NCBI RefSeq assembly: GCF_030052815.1
Contig: NC_079501.1
Location: 86,499,849 to 86,563,848 of the forward strand
Length of the DNA: 64,000 nt
Source: Hevea brasiliensis
Taxonomy: Eukaryota > Streptophyta > Magnoliopsida > Malpighiales > Euphorbiaceae
Direction: 5' to 3'
The notes under the pieces are model-generated. The model was not told the origin of the DNA. It did no database searches and saw nothing but the letters and a program-made list of their open reading frames with translations. Every line of letters begins with the position of its first letter. Positions within the stretch are counted from its first letter, which is position 1. Both the position numbers and the translations under genes were made by a program. This document shows, piece by piece, positions 46,161-58,429 of the stretch.

Positions 46161-46766
46161 CCCCAGGTGTGATGCCTTTGTCGGGTTAATATCTTCATTG
46201 AGTTTGAATGGGAGATTAACAAAGAAATCTGGGTTCTTCCACAGGGGGTGGTGATGGTGAAAATGTGCATGGGAATCAGCACAGGATTTTAAGAGGAGCT
46301 CCTTATGTTCTTAAAATTCAGCTGAAGCATCAGCCAAAGAATATAACCTTGGGACAGAGGTGAATGGCTGAAAATTCCTCTTATATTTTAATCCTGTGGG
46401 GAGGATCTTCAAATGCTTCGCCTGTTGATACAAGTCAAAGCCTATTAGCAGATCCTTGTCAGGAAGATCTGACCCGATGACCCTGGTCCAGAGGATACAG
46501 TTAGGGAAGAACTGAATCCCAATGGGATGCTTGGTGATGAGGCTAGTCTTGAAAACATTCCCATCTGCTGCCTTGAAGTATTCTTCATGGGGAACCCAGT
46601 ATTCTGAAGGTAAGATGGCTGGGTTCATCATGCTTTTGTGAGCCCCGGTATCTAGGAAACCAATAACACTAATGGGCCGTTCATATTTGCTGGGAAGAAT
46701 ATGAAGCGGAACTAAGGGAATTGGAATAGTGTCTGGGCCGTAAGTTGATTGGGAGGATTGGATATG
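46161..46766 (-). pseudogene. Endogenous caulimovirid: aspartic protease
   Basis: The active-site motif reads IGFLDTGAHKSMM near 46660-46620, followed by a conserved body with WTRVIGSDLPDKDLLIGFDL. A TAA ends this frame at 46311-46313, before the RT. The protease would cut the viral polyprotein. The spacer between the zinc knuckle tail and the protease is short, as expected for one long polyprotein. Confidence 0.8.
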
Positions 46767-48326
46767 TTAGGCCAGGTAAGACGGGTAATGGGCTTCAGTA
46801 TCTGAACTGGATTCTTCTGAAGAGAAAGAGTGGTCTTCCTCTGAGCCAGTATCTACTCCAAGGGCAAAGACTGTATCTTCATCTGGTTCATCTTGTTCAG
46901 AGAACAGGGATTCAACATCATCATGCTCCAGAGAGATGTGAGAAGCCTGCTGTATATGTTGTAAAAGCTTAACTGCCTTATTGGGGTTCTTAGGGCAGTT
47001 CTTGGCATAGTGACCTCGATTGCCACAGATGTAACACCTATCAGATTTCTTTGTACCAGTTCTTTTCTTTCGAAAGTATCTGATTGGTCTTCTTCCTTTC
47101 TTCTGCTTGAAAGGGGGTTTAAAACCAGAGGAATACTTCTTGTAATGCCCTTTCTTCTTTGTCTTGCACTCACAGTTCTTTTCCTTGCATTTGATGGCAA
47201 GGTGGGACTTCTGACAGACATTCTTTAAGGCCTTGTTATTGTCAATGATATCCTTAAACAACTTCTGTTGCTCGCACATTTTGTCTAAGCAAGCCAGGGT
47301 CATTTAATGGATTTCTCCAATGGTGATGGCATTCATTGCTCTTCTGGTAGCAGCAATGCTCCTATGGAGTTCAGGTTTTAATGCTTCTGGAAGGAAAGCA
47401 ATGTATGTATGCCTGAGGTTGACATCATTATACCCATTTAGCAAATAATAACGCTGGGCCATGCGCTGGTAGTGTTTCTCAATATCTGTTCTCTTTAGAG
47501 AGCAACAACGCATGTCAAAAAACTCCTGTCGTAGCTGTTTGCTATATAAGGATGCATCTCTAAGGAACTCAGCAAAAATAGCATTGACAGCCTGTATAAT
47601 ATTCAGATGGCAAAACTAGGCTTTATTGTATTCTCCAATGGAGGCAAACCAGTCTTGTAAGGTGCCAGTAGTCCGAGAGATAAATTCTCTAAGGATAGTA
47701 TGAGAATCAACATCTTCTCGAAGCATCTGAACATCGAGCCAAGCTTTAAATTCTGCGAGACGATCTCTCCATTTTGAGGGAGGAACATCGTCCAATGTGA
47801 ACTATGGGCCTGAGCTGGGCCTGGATTGGTGTGGGGCTCCTGGAATATTAAAGTCTAGGATTGGATCGTCTTCTGGCATTTCCACATGTGGATCTTGGGC
47901 TTGAGGAGGCCCAGTAGGAGGGCCTGTGGTGCCACTGGTGGAATCTGTAGTTGGTGAAGGACCTGTTTGAGATGCAATTGGTTGAGGATCAGCCATGAGC
48001 AGTGTTGTGATATCCATTCGTCCATCCTCACTGTCATCAGACGAGTTATCAGAAGAGTCATCTTCTGGTTCAGAGGGTATAGACACCATATGCTGAGGAG
48101 GAGGATCAGGGTACATTTTGTCTTTTCCCTTATCAATCTTCCTTTTTGGAGGATGGGATTCTTCCGAAGAAGATGGACTCTTCGGCTCATATCTGGTAGG
48201 TGTAGGATTAGGTCTGAACAAAGGAGATGGGTGATATGTGATTGGAGATGGTTCATATGAGTAGTTAAAAGGACCAAAAGGGGAATATGCAGGTTCAGGA
48301 GTAGGAAGGAAAGGATTATGGGCCAT
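46767..48326 (-). pseudogene. Endogenous caulimovirid: capsid region with zinc knuckle
   Basis: The region starts with a Pro/Ser-rich and acidic segment (48326-47802; EPEDDSSDNSSDDSEDGRMD). A capsid-like core follows (KWRDRLAEFKAWLDVQ, SIGEYNKA, HYQRMAQRYYLLNGYNDVNL) with stops near 47800, 47600 and 47301-47303. A Lys-rich block and a full CCHC knuckle come next (CYICGNRGHYAKNC, about 47036-46995), then an acidic tail (EEDHSFSSEESSSDTE) ending at 46767. It would package viral nucleic acid. Confidence 0.8.
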
Positions 48327-48422
48327 TGGAGTGGAAAATGGGCTGTAAGAAACAGGAGCCTCTATTGGCTTACGCAGGTCTGCTTCAACTTAGGCTAACT
48401 GTTTTCTTAACCGTCTAATTTC

Positions 48423-49025
48423 TTATTCCTTCTGGGTAAACTCTACGCCAAACCTCCTTTGTTGGATTGAGGATCTCAAATCCTTGTCAAGCTGGGCAAT
48501 TCTGCCTTGCAAATCTTTATACATATTCTGGGCAAATGTAGTGAAAGAATCAACCTTCTGATCAATATGGTGAGTCCTGGTAAGGACTTGATCAATCTTG
48601 GAGTCAGTTCGTTGTAATGTTTTGTTTTGAACAGCTGCATTCTTCGTCTGCCAATTCAGAACTTCTTCAGCTTGAGTGATCGGGGTTATCTGACCTTCAC
48701 TATCAACCTTAGTTGAGTGGATGAAAGGTCTGGTGGAGATTTTGGTCTGCTGATCTGTCTGTTGTGCTAATGGGGGAAAATATGCTTCATAAGAAGTGGG
48801 TGAGAACATCATACAAGGTTGCACCAAATGAAGTACAGGAGGAGGGGAAGAAACCGGTTTAAAAGGGGGCAGTTTCTTTCCTTCTTTTCTGATGATCTCA
48901 AGGCCAAGCTCATAGATGGGAAGAGGCTTCTTCTGCTTGGTTTCCTCATGGATACCAATCCATGGGCTATTATCTAGATAGTCTCTTCTGAGGACTCTCT
49001 TCTGAGGACTTGTTGAGGCTTGCAA
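48423..49025 (-). pseudogene. Endogenous caulimovirid: coiled-coil linker
   Basis: A 200-residue frame whose second half has heptad-like spacing (TLQRTDSKIDQVLTRTHHID, VDSFTTFAQNMYKDLQGRIA), so a coiled coil is likely. It lies between movement protein and capsid. That position and the coil suggest a virion-associated or assembly role, by analogy only. It overlaps by 52 bases, in another frame, with the upstream piece (48974-49279), so a frameshift separates them. Confidence 0.65.
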
Positions 49026-49702
49026 GAGGCTCTCCTTGTTTGTGTGGTAAGCTTCCTCCAGTTTTTATCAGACAAAGGATGATCATATTCGTTTTCCCAG
49101 TAATTATCACAATAGTCACAGTCTTCATCGCACATTCCAGATTTTGGGAGATCCCAGGGACAGTGACCATCTATTTTTTGAGGATAGATGTAATGGCTGG
49201 CAGGTGTGACTACTCCAATGGGAAAATCTTCCTGCTCCTTTTCTAATGGCTGGACCATCATGGTCTGGAATACAGGCAAAGATCCTGTAGAATGCCGTGG
49301 TGGCTGGAAGGAAGTCTGTACTGTTCCATCAGGATTTCTTCTGAAAGAAGATTCTGTAATCTAGATTGGTTGAGAGGTTGAATGGAGTCTTTCATAATTG
49401 GTTAACCAATCCTTTGGAATGAGCTGTTCAAGCTCATTTCTAGGCAGTTGCCTGGGTATCTAAACAATTGTTGGAGTAGTCTCAGTGTCTGCTAACACAA
49501 GCAGAGCGTCATTTGATACAGATGGCTGAGATAGATCTACTGCATGATCTTGCAGCCTATAGATAATCTGATGGTGTAACATAGCCATCATGGAGGATGT
49601 GACTTGTGCTGCACCAGTGAGTTGGATTTGGCCTTTTAAGGCGGTGCTGAGATGTGGATCCCTGAGTGAGAGATTGTAGTTTGGGAAGAACGTTAGTACC
49701 AC
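48974..49702 (-). pseudogene. Endogenous caulimovirid: movement protein C-terminal part
   Basis: Begins abruptly at 49702. The first part (NYNLSLRDPHLSTALKGQIQ, SSMMAMLHHQIIYRLQDHAV, SNDALLVLADTE) resembles the end of 30K-superfamily movement proteins of plant pararetroviruses, which enlarge plasmodesmata for cell-to-cell spread. A TAG at 49460 and a stop near 49362 break it. It continues with a Cys-rich patch (CDEDCDYCDNYWENEYDH). The N-terminal domain and any PBS are missing, so the viral copy is truncated at this side. Confidence 0.75.
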
Positions 49703-50272
49703 AAATAATTATTAAAATTTATAAAATTTAATTTTAAATTATTTTTAATATTTTTTAATTAATATATTTAAAAAATAATTTTTTTAATAAAAATACCAAA
49801 TAAACCGTAATTATATTTTATACTGGCATGTTTTAGATTGCTGGACTTTTTTTTTATGGTTTTTTTTATGTTATCATGTATCTTATAAGTTGTTATCGTT
49901 CTTTAAATTGTCCTTTTGTGATTCTACTTTAAGAACATATTTCACCTTAAGAATTCATCAGCCACTTTTAACTTTTTCTCTTTTACTAAAGTGGGTATAA
50001 GCTATTATATTGTTTTACTCAACCAACCTTTTTTTTTTTTTGTTTCTCCACTGTTGTACGGAAAGATTTTACATCAGTGGGTGGGTCAACAATCATATAT
50101 AAAAAATAAAAAAATAAGAATTTAGACTTATCTCATTGATGCAGGATAAATAATTTATGGGTAATGTACAACAAAGCATAAATGGTTAATGGGAAAAGAG
50201 AAAAAAAAAATTCTATAGCTTCGAATTATTTGAATTTTAGATTTGTCCCTTTTATAATATATAAATTTGGCG

Positions 50273-50321
<49 letters not shown>

Positions 50322-50605
50322 GTTATTGATCGATAAAACATAATAAGTATAATATTAAAATAATTACACTGCAAAATCTTCTTAATTTAAGTTATGTGTG
50401 CCGGTGAGCTTAGGTGGTAGTCTATTTGTTTAGGTGGTGGTCTATTTATATGTATAATATTAAATTTATATTTTTTAAATATTGTTCATAAATTATTTAT
50501 TTGAATATTTGTTAAAACCCCATATTACTTATTTGAATTAGTTGCATTTGCATATTATTAAAAAATTTAATATATATATATATATATATATATATTCCTC
50601 ATAGA
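49703..50605. other. AT-rich DNA, start of the hAT tandem segment
   Basis: No gene. From 50274 the sequence matches the region from about 53385 onward, so this is the first border of a tandem segment. TA runs lie at 50274-50315 and 50571-50595. Confidence 0.6.
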
Positions 50606-52996
50606 TGGAAAAAAAAAATCTACAATCGATACTTTCTTCAAAAGGAAGAATGTTAAAATATCAAATTCTACTGAGCAGTCATATCTTAGTTCTTTGACTT
50701 CTGATAGTCATCCTACCAAATCTCAAAGAATTAAAAGCAAAGAAGGTTTTGATATTAATTCATTAGAGCGTGATTCGAGTTTATGACAACATATATGGGA
50801 TTACCCTATTGACATGCATGATGAAATTCAGAAAGCTTACATTAAGGCTGGTCCATATCAATGCATTCTTTTAAAGTATCCAAAAAATAGGGAAAAAAAA
50901 CATCGATGTAGTTTTCAATAATCATGGTTTAAGTTATTTCTATCATGGTTGGAATATTCTCTTGCTAAAGATGTAATGGTCCTTCTGGATTTTATGCATT
51001 CACTATAAATGGATTTCGAAATTGGACAAAGGTGAGAGATGGTAAAAATTATTCACTTTTAGCACATGTTGGAAGAGATCTCACTTCTCCTCATCGAAAT
51101 GCTGAGATACCATATGCAGATCTCATGAATCAATCTTCACGCATTCAAAAAAGATTTGAGTACTTTACATCTCAACAAGTTATAGAAAATAGAATTCGAT
51201 TGAAAGTTTCAATTGAGGCAGCTAGGTGGCTAGCATTTCTAGGATGTGCTTTTAAAGGTCATGATGAAACTAAAACATTACAAAGACTAGGGAATTTTCT
51301 TCAGTTATTGAATTTAATAGTATCTAACAATGACAAAGTAGCAGAAGCTTAAGGCAAAACCCCAAAAAATGCCTCATGTACATAACCAAGACTGAAAAAA
51401 AGAAATTTTATAAGTCCTTTAACTAAAGTAAAAAATGTTATTTGTGAAGAAATTGGTGATGCTAAATTTTGTATAATTGTTGATGAAGCTCGAGATGAGT
51501 ATAAAAAGGAGCAAATGTCTCTTGTGTTAAGATTTATTAATGGAAATGGATGTGTGAGGAAGCGGTTTTTTGGACTTGTTCATGTTAAGGACACTGCAGC
51601 ATTAACATTAAAGGATGGAATATTTTTTTGTCCTTTTTCAACATAATCTTGATGTTCATAATATCCAAGGACAAGGTTATGATGGTGCAACTTATATGAG
51701 AGGAGAATTGAATGGGTTACAGGCTCTAATTTCTAATGTATGCCCTTGTGCTTACTATGTTCATTGTATGGCACATAGTTTGCAATTAGCATTAGTTGCT
51801 GCATTAAAAGAATATTCCCATCTATCATTTTTTTTTTTACTAAGTTGAGTTCCATCATTAATATAGTTGGTGCCTCATGTAAGTGTAGCGATCAATTGAA
51901 GACTGCTCATGCTACAAATATTGCTCATTTACTTGCTATTGATGAGCTTTAAAGTGGAAAAGGGGCTTTATCAAATTGGTACTTTGCAAAGAGTAGGTGA
52001 CACTCAATGGAGTTCGCATTTAAAATCTATTTCTAGCTTGATTAACATGTTTAGTGCAACATGTGAATTTTGTTGAACATTATTGATGATGGAGCTATAT
52101 TTGCTCAGTGTGGAGATGTAGATGCAGCTTATGAGGCGCTAACTTCTTTCGAATTTGTTTTTATTTTACATCTCAAGAGAAAAATTCTTGAGATTTCTAA
52201 TTTGCTTTATCAAACTTCACAAATTCGATCTCAAGACATTTTAAATGTAATGCATCTTGTTTCATCTACTAAGTTACTTATTCAAAGATTAAGAGATGAA
52301 GGATGGGATGACTTAATTGCTATGGTCAAATCTTTTTGTGAATCAATCAATATATGTATCTTAGATTTGAATGCTCCTTTTGTTGCAAGAAAAGGAAGTG
52401 TCAACATCAATAAGACGAAATTACAATAGAGTATCATTATAAAGTTGACATTTTCAATGCTATGATTGACTCTCAATTGTAAGAACTGAGCAATAAGTCC
52501 AATGATCATACAATAGAATTGCTTATTCTTAGTTCAGCTTTAGATCCAAAGGAGATGCACACATCCTTCATAATTGATGACATTTGACAATTAGTACAAA
52601 AATTTTATCCCTAAGACTTTGCTAAACATGAAATGATGCAATTAAAGGTGTAATTGGAGCATTTTGATCATGTGCGATAACTTTTTTATTTTGAAACACT
52701 AACAACTATTTCTGATTTGTATCAATGGTTGGTGAAAATGAGAAACTCAAAGATTTATCCACTTGTATATAGAGTGGTGACTCCTATTCTTGCTCTTCCA
52801 GTTTCTACTGCTACTATGGAGAGATCGTTTTCAGCTATGAACATAGTTAAGAATAAGCTTTATAACAAGATTGAAGATGAATTCCTCTTTGATTGCTTCT
52901 GCTATATATTGAAAAAGAAATTGCAGAAAAATTTACTATAGATTCACTTATAGATGATTTTCATGACTTAAAAGAGCAACGTGCTCTTTTTTGATA
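50606..52996 (+). pseudogene. hAT transposase, copy A (TTF zinc-finger/DUF4371 type)
   Basis: Fragments in shifting frames show the expected order. The N-terminal part has STIDTFFKRK and IWDYPIDMHDEIQKAYIK; the TTF finger region has WFKLFLSWLEYSL. An open stretch from 51032 follows (NYSLLAHVGRDLTSPHRNAE), then FCIIVDEARDEYKKEQMS with a catalytic-core Asp, and NIQGQGYDGATYMRGELNGL. The hAT dimerisation domain comes last (LPVSTATMERSFSAMNIVKN, 52717-52941). A cut-and-paste transposase is expected from the family. Many stops (for example 50788, 51352 and 51846) and a deletion near 51000 make it non-functional. Confidence 0.85.
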
Positions 52997-53383
52997 TGTT
53001 ATATTTGGGGAGAAGCCTTTGAACTTCTTATGTCCTATTTTGTATTCTAATGTATTTGCACCATGTTATTTCACTTAACATTTTAGATCCTAGGTTGGGT
53101 GTAAAGGGTAGGTTTGCTGACCTGGGTATCATATGGACTTTTTTTTTACTAAGTTTTTCCTGGTTAATTAAAATTAATAAAATTTATTATTTATAAAAAA
53201 ATAAATGTTGATTATTGTTTGATAAAAATATGCTTTATAAATTTTACTTAATTATAATAACTACATGACTAAATAAATTTTGGCCCCCCTTAAATTTTAT
53301 CGTGCGTTTGCCCCTATGTGTGTGTGTGTATTGGTTACTAACTTTGGATAAAAGGATAATAGACTCTCCTCCAAACATTGTTG

Positions 53384-53384
<1 letters not shown>
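52997..53384 (+). mobile_element. hAT copy A 3' end
   Basis: Non-coding sequence after the transposase. TTTTGGCCCCCCTTAAATTT, followed by GTTTGCCCCTATG (53277-53318), looks like the 3' terminal inverted repeat of this hAT type, where GCCCCTG ends are common. The partner 5' end was not found. A short (TG)n run follows. Confidence 0.45.
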
Positions 53385-53445
<61 letters not shown>

Positions 53446-53670
53446 GGTTATTGACTGATAAAACATAATCAGTATAATATTAAAACGATTATACTGCAAA
53501 ATTTTCTTAATTTAAGTTATGTGTATCAGTGAGCTTAGGTGGTGGTCCATTTATATGTATAGTATTAAATTTGTATTTTTTAAATATTTTTCATAAATTA
53601 TTTATTTGAATATTTGTTAAAACCCCATATTACTTATTTAAATTAGTTGCATTTGCATATTATTAAAAAA

Positions 53671-53750
<80 letters not shown>

Positions 53751-53756
53751 CTCATA
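53385..53756 (+). repeat. TA microsatellites and border of second tandem unit
   Basis: TA runs at 53385-53442 and about 53674-53748 flank a 230-bp segment that matches 50316-50570. The same two-run layout opens unit 1, but both runs are longer here. Confidence 0.85.
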
Positions 53757-54747
53757 GATCGAAAACAAAAAAATCTACAATCGATACTTTCTTCAAAAGG
53801 AAGAATATTAAAACATCAAATTCTACTGAGCTGTCATATCTTAGTTCTTTGACTTCTGATAGTCATCCTACTAAATCTTAAAGAATTGAAATCAAAGAAG
53901 GTTTTGATATTAATTCAATAAAGCGTGATCCGAGTTTATGACAACAGATATGGGATTACCCTATTGACATGCATGATGAAATTCAGAAAGCTTACATTAA
54001 GGTTGGTCCATATCAATGCATTCTTTCAAAGTATCCAAAAAATGGGGAAAAAAAACATCGATGTAGTTTTCAATCATCATGGTTTAAGTTATTTCCATCA
54101 TGGTTGGAATATTCTCTTGCTAAAGATGCAATGGTCCTTCTGGATTTTATGCATTCACTATAAATGGATTTCGAAATTGGACAAAGGTGAGAGATGGTAA
54201 AAAATTATTCACTTTTAGCACATGTTGGAAGAGATCTCACTTCTCCTCATCGAAATGCTGAGATACCATATGCAGATCTCATGAATCAATCTTCACGCAA
54301 TCAAAAAAGATTTGAGTACTTTACATCTCAACAAGTTATAGAAAATAGAATTCGATTGAAAGTTTCAATTGAGGCAGCTAGGTGGCTAGCATTTCAAGGA
54401 TGTGCTTTTAGAGGTCATGATGAAACTAAAACATCATAAAGACCAGGGAATTTTCTTCGGTTATTGAATTTAATAGTATCTAACAATGACAAAGTAGCAG
54501 AAGCTTTAGGCAAAACTCTAAAAAATGCCTCATATACATCACCAAGACTGAAAAAAAGAAATTTTATAAGTCCTTTAACTAAAGTAAAAAATTTTATTCG
54601 TGAAGAAATTGGTGATGCTAAATTTTGTATAATTGTTGATGAAGCTCAAGATGAGTATAAAAAGGAGCAAATGTCTATTGTGTTAAGATTTATTAATGGA
54701 AATGGATGTGTGAGGAAGCGGTTTTTTAGACTTCTTCATGTTAAGGA
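53757..54747 (+). pseudogene. hAT transposase, copy B, cut by gypsy 2
   Basis: This matches 50606-51590 closely. It keeps some codons that copy A has lost (for example FIREEIGDAKFCIIVDEAQD at 54590 onward in an open frame from 54464) and has its own stops (53938 and 54437). It ends in the HVKD motif at 54747, where a gypsy LTR begins. Being a tandem copy, it shows which of copy A's lesions are older than the duplication. Confidence 0.85.
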
Positions 54748-57700
54748 TGTAACGCCCTCATCGTAGGTAGTCCATACATTTTACTGTTCCGACGATTAAT
54801 GTCTGTTCGGACAGTCAGAATGTCTGGAACTACACTTAAACTATAGTGATGAGGTATAAGTTGATGGAATAAATGTTAAGAAAATCTAGGAAAAATTTAG
54901 AGAAAATAAAATAAAATTTAAGATAATTTATTAATTGGTACAAAAATAATAATAATAACCCGATGAGCACCATGAAGGGTATTTTGGTCATTTCACCCCC
55001 AAAGGTGAATTTTGACCTAAATGTCAAAATAAAATTTGAGAGAATGAAATAATTAACATAAGTTAAAATTTATGAGTTGAATTAGAAAGAAGAAGAAGAG
55101 AAAAGAAAAGAAAAGAAATGGGTTTATGACAATTTAAAAAAAAAAATTTAAGTACCATAAATATATATATATATATATAAATAGCCACAAGAGACAAAAG
55201 TGACCAACCCATCTTCTTCTCCACTCCACTTCTTCTCTCTCCCTCTTTTGGCCGGCTGCTTGGTTCTCTTTTTCCACCATTTTTGTTCAAGCTTCAAGCT
55301 TGAATCTTCCCTCATTTACTCACCAAAACCCTTAGCCCTCTTCATTAAAACCCTCTCCACTCCATAAGGAAGCCATTGATAGTAAAAAGAAGGGAAAGAA
55401 GGGAAGTTTAACAAGTCACCAAAAAGGTTAGTGCACTAAACTCCTAATCTCTCTTCTTTAAGCATGAAAATCATGCTAAACTAAGTGTAAATTCTATGAA
55501 ATTAAAAAGAAATCCATGAACCCATGATGTCACCATTTTCGGTAGCCATGGAACTCTTTGGGGTTTGATAATTTTAAATGATGAAAATGAGTTCCATGAG
55601 AATGTTTGATTAGTTGATATAATTGAGAGTTTGAATGTGTTGTGTTGTGCAAATTGGAACTTTGAAATTAGGGTTTGTGTACATGATTTGAGGATTTTGT
55701 GTAATGGTTGAGATTGACCTAATTGAGATGAGATTGTTACTTATAGAAGTGCTATGTATGCAAATTGAAGCAAGGAAGTTGGAGGAGATTGAGTATTTGG
55801 GAGTGCCATTTTCTGCAGGTTGGGACTCAATGAGTCCCGTGTGTTTGATGAACCATAACTGAAATTATGTGACTCCAATTGGTATGAGGCTAATTGGAGG
55901 TGAAACTAAACCCAAAATAGCCCCTTTTTCACGAAGAAACCAAGCCCAAATTTCATCAAAATCCTGACCAGTTTTCTGCACAAATCCGGATGACCCTCCA
56001 CAAAACCTAGAAAATAACCAAATAAACAGTACGTATTCATTTGGTCATAACTCCCTCTATACTGGTCCAAATGACCTGAATTTGATACCATTGGAAAGCT
56101 TAGATATAGGGCTAAAATTTTCATGAAGACCACAGAATCCAGAAATGGCTTAAACCAAACCAAATTGCTGGCCCAAGTTGGGTCACAAAACTATCCAGAA
56201 TTAGGTTGTCTAGAAACTGCTGGACATAAACTTACCCAACCAGTTTTGGCAAAATGGCCATAACTTGGTCTACAAGAACTCAAATGTAATGAAACCAGTG
56301 GAAAAATATCCACAAGACACAAACCTACAAAATTGGTATTTTGACCAAAACCCAGAAATTACTACAAAATTAGTATTTTGACCAAAAGCCAAAAATCAAG
56401 AGAACTAGGTCAAATAGTTGGAACAAGTCACTGCATCAAAACCTAGAATCTGACCAAACTTCATTTGACCCCAGAACAGTCTTTTAGTCATATCTCCCAC
56501 TAGAAAAATCCAATTGAGATGAGCCATACCTTTCCAAAAACCTAAGAAACAGGGCTCCAACTTTGTTTTAGAAACCTTCCTCAAATTATGCCTATAAGAA
56601 TCTTAAAAATTGACCTGCATTCACTGACCTGAACTAAATACCTGTTGGCACAGGGCATATGAGTCCAGGTCAGTTAATTGGCCATAAATAATTCCATAAA
56701 ACTTGAAAAATTGTGATACAAATTTCTTAATGATCATAAGACATAGGACAAAAATTTCTATGAAGATTACCATGCCTAAAAGTGACTGCAGCATGTTCCA
56801 TTAATTAGGTAAATTTTAAGTCCAAAAGCTACCTAGTTAAGGAACCAGAATCTGGAAATGAATCAGTTATGGTTATCCAACCATAACTTGAGTTCTAAAA
56901 ATCAAATTGACATGATTCAAAAGGGAAAATAAAGATAAGACATAGAGAAATAACTTCCATGAAAGAAGTGTGGCCAAACAGTAGCTACTAACTGATTATA
57001 TGGATAGGCAAAAGTAAGACACAAAAACTGAAACCAAAGAAGGGTCTATGAGATAAATTATCTTATGGTAGGGAATTTAACCCTAACAAGCCATTAAACA
57101 CTAAGTCACATGAAAGGGGTATGTGGGACCTATTTTTCCATTATAAAGTGATATGAACATTTCAAATAAATAAATAATAATGTGTAATTGCCCATAGTAT
57201 ACCTAGACTTATTTATTTAATTTGGATAAATTGGTATACCAATTAGGGACTACAGATAGCAGTACTGCCCATAGGAATAATCATTAACAGATAAAATCTG
57301 TCTGATATGAGTGTTCTACAAGCTTTATGCCTGCCCGTTGGCCATTGTGCCTATTTTTATATCTGGCTTAAATGCTTGCCTGCAGGCTTCATGTCTGACA
57401 TGATTGATGTATACTGGATAAACATATGGCTGTCTAACTAGTATACTCCCATGTATCCAGTTTTTATAATTTGTTATAGGTTTCTTGGGCACTGATAATG
57501 ATTAATTAAGACTTAATATACAATAAGTAAATAGAAAAGATCCCGATAATTTCAATTGGTTCCAAAGTGCAATGAAAATGCAAAAGACCTAGAAATTATG
57601 AATTGCCATATATAATTATTATTTCAATTGTTTAGTTATTGTTATTATAAATTATGCGCCACTAAGCGTTATACTTAGTGCATTGGTTTTCCATCGCATA

Positions 57701-58281
57701 GGTATTGGAGATCAGTCCCCGCAGCTGAAGTAGCAGCAGTAGCAGTAGTTCTCTTACAGAGGCCAATTAAATTTGCCAGTGTTTACTAGTCACCTCTATA
57801 GTTGTAATTTTATTGGTAGGGCCCGTGTATATCTAGATTTTGTCTTTTTGTTCATTGTATATAAAACCATGATGTATTTCATTTTGGATTGTAATTAAAC
57901 TTTGAGATTGTAATGAAGACTTATAAATTTCTGTCTATGAATTTCTATATGAATGAAATAGAGGATACCTTTTGGAGATATCATAAATAACTGTGAATGA
58001 TATGATACAATAGAATATGATATGGAAATGTGTGAAATGAACATGAACATGTTAACAGGTGATTAGTGGAACCTGCAATATGCTAACAAAACAGAGGAGG
58101 CTCTATCTGGGTCTCCACAGAAACAAGTTATAAAAAAAAAAAAAAAAATTTACACATGGATTACTTCTTTTAAATGATATTAAAAGTTTACAATAGACAT
58201 GATAAAACAAGATAGGGTGCTCCGGCACCGAATGTAGTACTTTTTGCTCGGCTCTATAGTAGATGGGTAAGGGGCATCACA
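54748..58281 (+). mobile_element. Gypsy 2 5' LTR (3.5 kb)
   Basis: TGTAACGCCCTC...GGGCATCACA, followed by a PBS. The left flank AAGGA (54743-54747) should recur after the 3' LTR, outside the window. It shares the CCACTAAGCGTTATACTTAG block (57658-57677) with the other two LTRs of this type. The length and no significant coding are typical of Tekay/Del-like chromoviruses. Small frames inside (for example 55063-55290) are not genes. Confidence 0.88.
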
Positions 58282-58286
58282 TTTAG

Positions 58287-58298
58287 TGGTATCAGAGC
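58287..58298 (+). other. Gypsy 2 primer-binding site
   Basis: TGGTATCAGAGC, a perfect initiator tRNA-Met complement five bases after the LTR end. Confidence 0.95.
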
Positions 58299-58429
58299 TG
58301 AGGTTTAAGCGGTCCTAGACCTAGATAGTTAGAAATAGATAGAGTGCATCACATGCATGGGCCTTTAAATAGAGTCGAGGTGACACTAATGTAGATCTGT
58401 TCTTTGTCTGTTTTATAGATCGATAGCAT

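Larger units (their letters stand above)
50274..53384 (+). repeat. First unit of a tandem segment of about 3.1 kb
   Basis: The unit starts with a TA microsatellite, then AATATTAAAATAATTACACTGCAA-type sequence (first 20 bases AATATTAAAATAATTACACT), a second TA run, and a hAT transposase pseudogene. The same order restarts at about 53385. The second unit is cut at 54747 by a gypsy LTR. Confidence 0.85.

Noticed and set aside
44148..49702. Gypsy retrotransposon instead of a viral copy
   Set aside because: No integrase follows RNase H, no LTRs flank it, and a movement-protein-like part precedes the capsid.
55063..55290. Short frames inside the gypsy 2 LTR as genes
   Set aside because: They lie in an LTR bounded by TG...CA and a primer site, with low-complexity AT and CT tracts.
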